A stretch of DNA of 64,000 nucleotides, taken from positions 4,462,501-4,526,500 of the forward strand of contig NZ_CP082362.1 of NCBI RefSeq assembly GCF_020740535.1, read 5' to 3'. Below, piece after piece: positions 62,276-64,000 of the stretch (positions within the stretch are counted from its first letter, which is position 1; every line of letters starts with the position of its first letter). A program made the position numbers and the translations under genes. The DNA is from Streptomyces profundus. GTDB lineage: Bacteria; Actinomycetota; Actinomycetes; Streptomycetales; Streptomycetaceae. The notes beneath the pieces are model-generated. The model ran no database searches. It had not been told where the DNA came from and was given only the letters and a program-made list of their open reading frames with translations.

Positions 62276-62866
62276 TCAGCCGATGGCGACCGCCTTCGCG
62301 GATTCCAACAGGGCCAGCAACACCGTTTTGCTGGAGTCGCGTTGCCTGACGTCACACATCACGACGGGCGCGGGATTGCGAAGATTCAAAGCGGCATTGA
62401 CTTCCGCGGCGGTGACCTCGGTGCGGCCGTAGAAGCAGTTGATGCCGATGGCAAAGGGAATGCGTCGCTGTTCGAAGAAGTCCACGGAGGCGAAGCTGTC
62501 CGCCAGCCGGCGTGGGTCGGTCAGCACGACGGCCCCCAGCGCGCCGGCGGCGAGGTCGTCCCACATGAACCAGAAACGTTCCTGCCCAGGTGTGCCGAAG
62601 AGATAGAGCACATGCTCCGCGTCCAGCGTGATCCGGCCGAAGTCCATGGCCACCGTGGTGGTGGTCTTCTCCGGGATCTGGGCGAGGTCGTCCACGCCGA
62701 CGCTCGCCTGCGTCATGTACTCCTCGGTCTCCAGCGGGGGGACCTCGCTGACCGAGCCGATCATGGTGGTCTTGCCCACCCCGAAGCCGCCAGCGACCAG
62801 GATTTTCAGGGCCGTTGGCATGGCCAGCGACGATCCCCCCGGCTGGCTATAGCCTGCGGATTCCAT
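62276..62866 (-). CDS. cvnD: conservon GTP/ATP-binding protein
   Basis: A 196-residue MglA-like small GTPase. P-loop GGFGVGKTT is near residues 25-33; the switch region shows the family's TTTTVAMDFGRI; the GxPGQERFWFMWDDL motif corresponds to G3. ATG 62866 fits the family start and overlaps the DUF742 gene by 20 bases; an upstream start would overlap more. It completes the four-gene conservon that couples a membrane histidine kinase to a GTPase switch. Confidence 0.93.
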   Translation of the reverse strand: MESAGYSQPGGSSLAMPTALKILVAGGFGVGKTTMIGSVSEVPPLETEEYMTQASVGVDDLAQIPEKTTTTVAMDFGRITLDAEHVLYLFGTPGQERFWFMWDDLAAGALGAVVLTDPRRLADSFASVDFFEQRRIPFAIGINCFYGRTEVTAAEVNAALNLRNPAPVVMCDVRQRDSSKTVLLALLESAKAVAIG

Positions 62867-63230
62867 TGATGACCCTCTCCAGTAGTTCCACACTGGGGGC
62901 TGTCGCCTCATGACTCGGCTTTTTGATAGAGATCATGGATTTATCGAGCAGGTCCCCGCAAAGCACTTTCACCACACTGGCCGGCAGGTCAAGCCGCGCC
63001 GCGATTTCGACGATAGCCAGTGGGCGTTCCTGACATAGATCGAGGATGGCGGTCAACTCCGGTTGTTCGCGGCGCCTGTCGTGGCTGTGCGAGGCCGGCA
63101 TGGAGACCACCAGGGTGATCAGGGCGAATTCAGATCCGTCTGGGGAGGTACGGCCCCCGGATATGGCATAGGGGCGGACGAGGTATTGCGACTCCTCGTC
63201 GAACCACGAAGCTTTCTTCCTGGCCGTCAC
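62847..63230 (-). CDS. cvnC: conservon DUF742 protein
   Basis: A 127-residue protein with LVRPYAISGGRTSPD near the N-terminus, then PELTAILDLCQERPLAIVEIAARLDLPASVVKVLCGDLLDKSMI, a winged-helix-like module typical of DUF742. It starts 4 bases after the roadblock gene's stop and overlaps cvnD. Confidence 0.93.
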   Translation of the reverse strand: MTARKKASWFDEESQYLVRPYAISGGRTSPDGSEFALITLVVSMPASHSHDRRREQPELTAILDLCQERPLAIVEIAARLDLPASVVKVLCGDLLDKSMISIKKPSHEATAPSVELLERVINGIRRL

Positions 63231-63234
63231 CGAG

Positions 63235-63663
63235 TTAGTGTCCCGAAGCTGTCGCGGACGAGGGTTCGGTGCGCGGGGCGGCGCTGAGGTACTCGCCGAC
63301 CTGCTGCACGATGCGCGTCATCTCGTAGGCGGCCATCCCGGCGTCCACCTGATCAGAGGTGAGCACGGCCAACTGGGCGCGCTGGCCGGCGTTGGTGACG
63401 AAGAGGAAGGCGTTGTCCATCTCGATGACGGTCTGCCGCACCTGGCCGCCCTGGAAGCGGAGCGAAGCGCCGCGGGAGAGGCTCTGGAGCCCGGAGGCGA
63501 CGGCCGAGAGGTGTTCGGCGTCGTCCCGGCCGAGCGCGGAGGACCGCGCGAGTGGCAGCCCGTCCTGGGACAGCACAATCGCATGGTGGACCTCTGGCAC
63601 CCCGGCCACCAGGTTGTCCAGGAGCCAGCCCAGGTGGGCACTGGCATGGGTCTGGTCGGTCAT
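63235..63663 (-). CDS. cvnB: conservon roadblock/LC7 protein
   Basis: A 142-residue roadblock domain protein (LGWLLDNLVAGVPEVHHAIVLSQDGLPLARS, HLSAVASGLQSLSRGASLRF, FLFVTNAGQRAQLAVL). Such proteins act as GTPase regulators for the CvnD partner. Its ATG overlaps the cvnA stop (ATGA). Confidence 0.93.
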   Translation of the reverse strand: MTDQTHASAHLGWLLDNLVAGVPEVHHAIVLSQDGLPLARSSALGRDDAEHLSAVASGLQSLSRGASLRFQGGQVRQTVIEMDNAFLFVTNAGQRAQLAVLTSDQVDAGMAAYEMTRIVQQVGEYLSAAPRTEPSSATASGH

Positions 63664-64000
63664 CGCTGATCCTTCCTCGCAGTTCCTTCCGCATCGGCGT
63701 CATATCCGGCGGGTTGCGCCTGCGGGTCATGTCCTTCGGCAGAGGGTGCGGACGGTGTGGCGCGGGCGCGCTTGTTCCCCGACTGGATCGCCGCCATGGT
63801 GGCGCCTGCCCGACCGGGGGTGCGGGGACGGGACGATTCCTCGTCGTCCTGCCCGGGGCGCAGGTGCGCCTCCTTGCGCAGCTGCTCCGCCAGGCGTTCC
63901 CCTCGTACGCGCACGGGAAGCTTCAGACCCGCCTTGGACCCGTCACCGGGCTGTGACGGCGCCTCGGGGGCGGGGGATGTGATGTCCGCATGTGCACGGG
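63660..64000 (-). CDS. cvnA: conservon sensor histidine kinase, C-terminal tail (5' part outside window)
   Basis: The frame is open to the right edge of the window. The visible 113 residues are the end of a CvnA-type kinase: the conserved LPVRVRGERLAEQLRKE followed by a disordered region and the tail RAGATMAAIQSGNKRAR, which resembles the usual RATMAAIQ-type ending. The kinase and sensor domains lie beyond position 64000. It overlaps cvnB by 4 bases. Confidence 0.85.
   Translation of the reverse strand, partial: RAHADITSPAPEAPSQPGDGSKAGLKLPVRVRGERLAEQLRKEAHLRPGQDDEESSRPRTPGRAGATMAAIQSGNKRARATPSAPSAEGHDPQAQPAGYDADAEGTARKDQR

Overview
The window is high-GC DNA from a Streptomyces-like actinomycete. 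The evidence is the strong third-position G/C bias, frequent GTG starts, many four-base ATGA/GTGA gene overlaps, a conservon (histidine kinase, roadblock, DUF742, GTPase), paired DUF5753/DUF574-type genes, and an AfsR-type SARP regulator carrying rare TTA codons. I saw no rRNA, tRNA, integrase, transposase or CRISPR array.

Layout. 0-8.4 kb: two tandem RHS/YD-repeat polymorphic toxins, the first cut by the window edge, each followed by a small putative immunity gene, then decayed or start-less fragments. 8.4-20.2 kb: a lipoprotein, a secreted protein and a Flp/Tad pilus operon (SAF/CpaB-like, TadZ-like, TadA, TadB, TadC, Flp pilin, three TadE/G-like pseudopilins and a large LysM + BTAD membrane protein). 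20.2-27.7 kb: a small kinase, a divergent TetR/RibD-type reductase pair with a clear operator, an ABC exporter, a GDSL hydrolase, an aldo/keto reductase, an alginate-lyase-family protein behind a DasR-like box, and a proline-rich peptide. 28-34.1 kb: a tightly overlapping mrpA(B)CDEFG cation/proton antiporter operon with a large inverted repeat in its leader. 34.1-36.1 kb: a Cys-rich small protein, a DUF574-type methyltransferase and a 0.7-kb non-coding stretch with a 198-bp direct duplication. 36.1-43.6 kb: quinone oxidoreductase, a three-gene formate dehydrogenase operon and a Tat-type SDR. 43.7-53.3 kb: a truncated MFS gene, two secreted beta-helix polysaccharide enzymes, a Pr6Pr membrane protein, a DinB-like protein and an operon of two SPFH proteins. 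53.8-57.4 kb: an AfsR-like regulator and a downstream 79-aa peptide gene. 57.4-60.4 kb: a graveyard of frameshifted genes (TetR, SDR, amino-acid permease) that keeps an intact TetR-type operator. 60.5-64 kb: an HTH/methyltransferase pair, a strong bidirectional terminator and a conservon running off the right edge.

How the parts work together. The RHS loci look like contact- or secretion-dependent antibacterial toxin/immunity modules; one has an N-terminal WXG-like region and transmembrane segments. The Tad operon would build a Flp-type surface fibre, but no prepilin peptidase is visible here. The carbohydrate enzymes (alginate-lyase-like, Tat beta-helix, GH87-like) are scattered single genes, each with its own apparent upstream control, which suits a saprophyte. 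Mrp and formate dehydrogenase are membrane-energetics modules.

The most promising under-described items are: (i) the TTA-containing AfsR/NB-ARC/TPR regulator with an adjacent well-formed small peptide gene; (ii) the LysM-BTAD fusion in the Tad operon; (iii) the chitinase-type DasR-like box overlapping a near-consensus promoter of an alginate-lyase-family gene; (iv) the twin SPFH operon; and (v) the 198-bp structured duplication.
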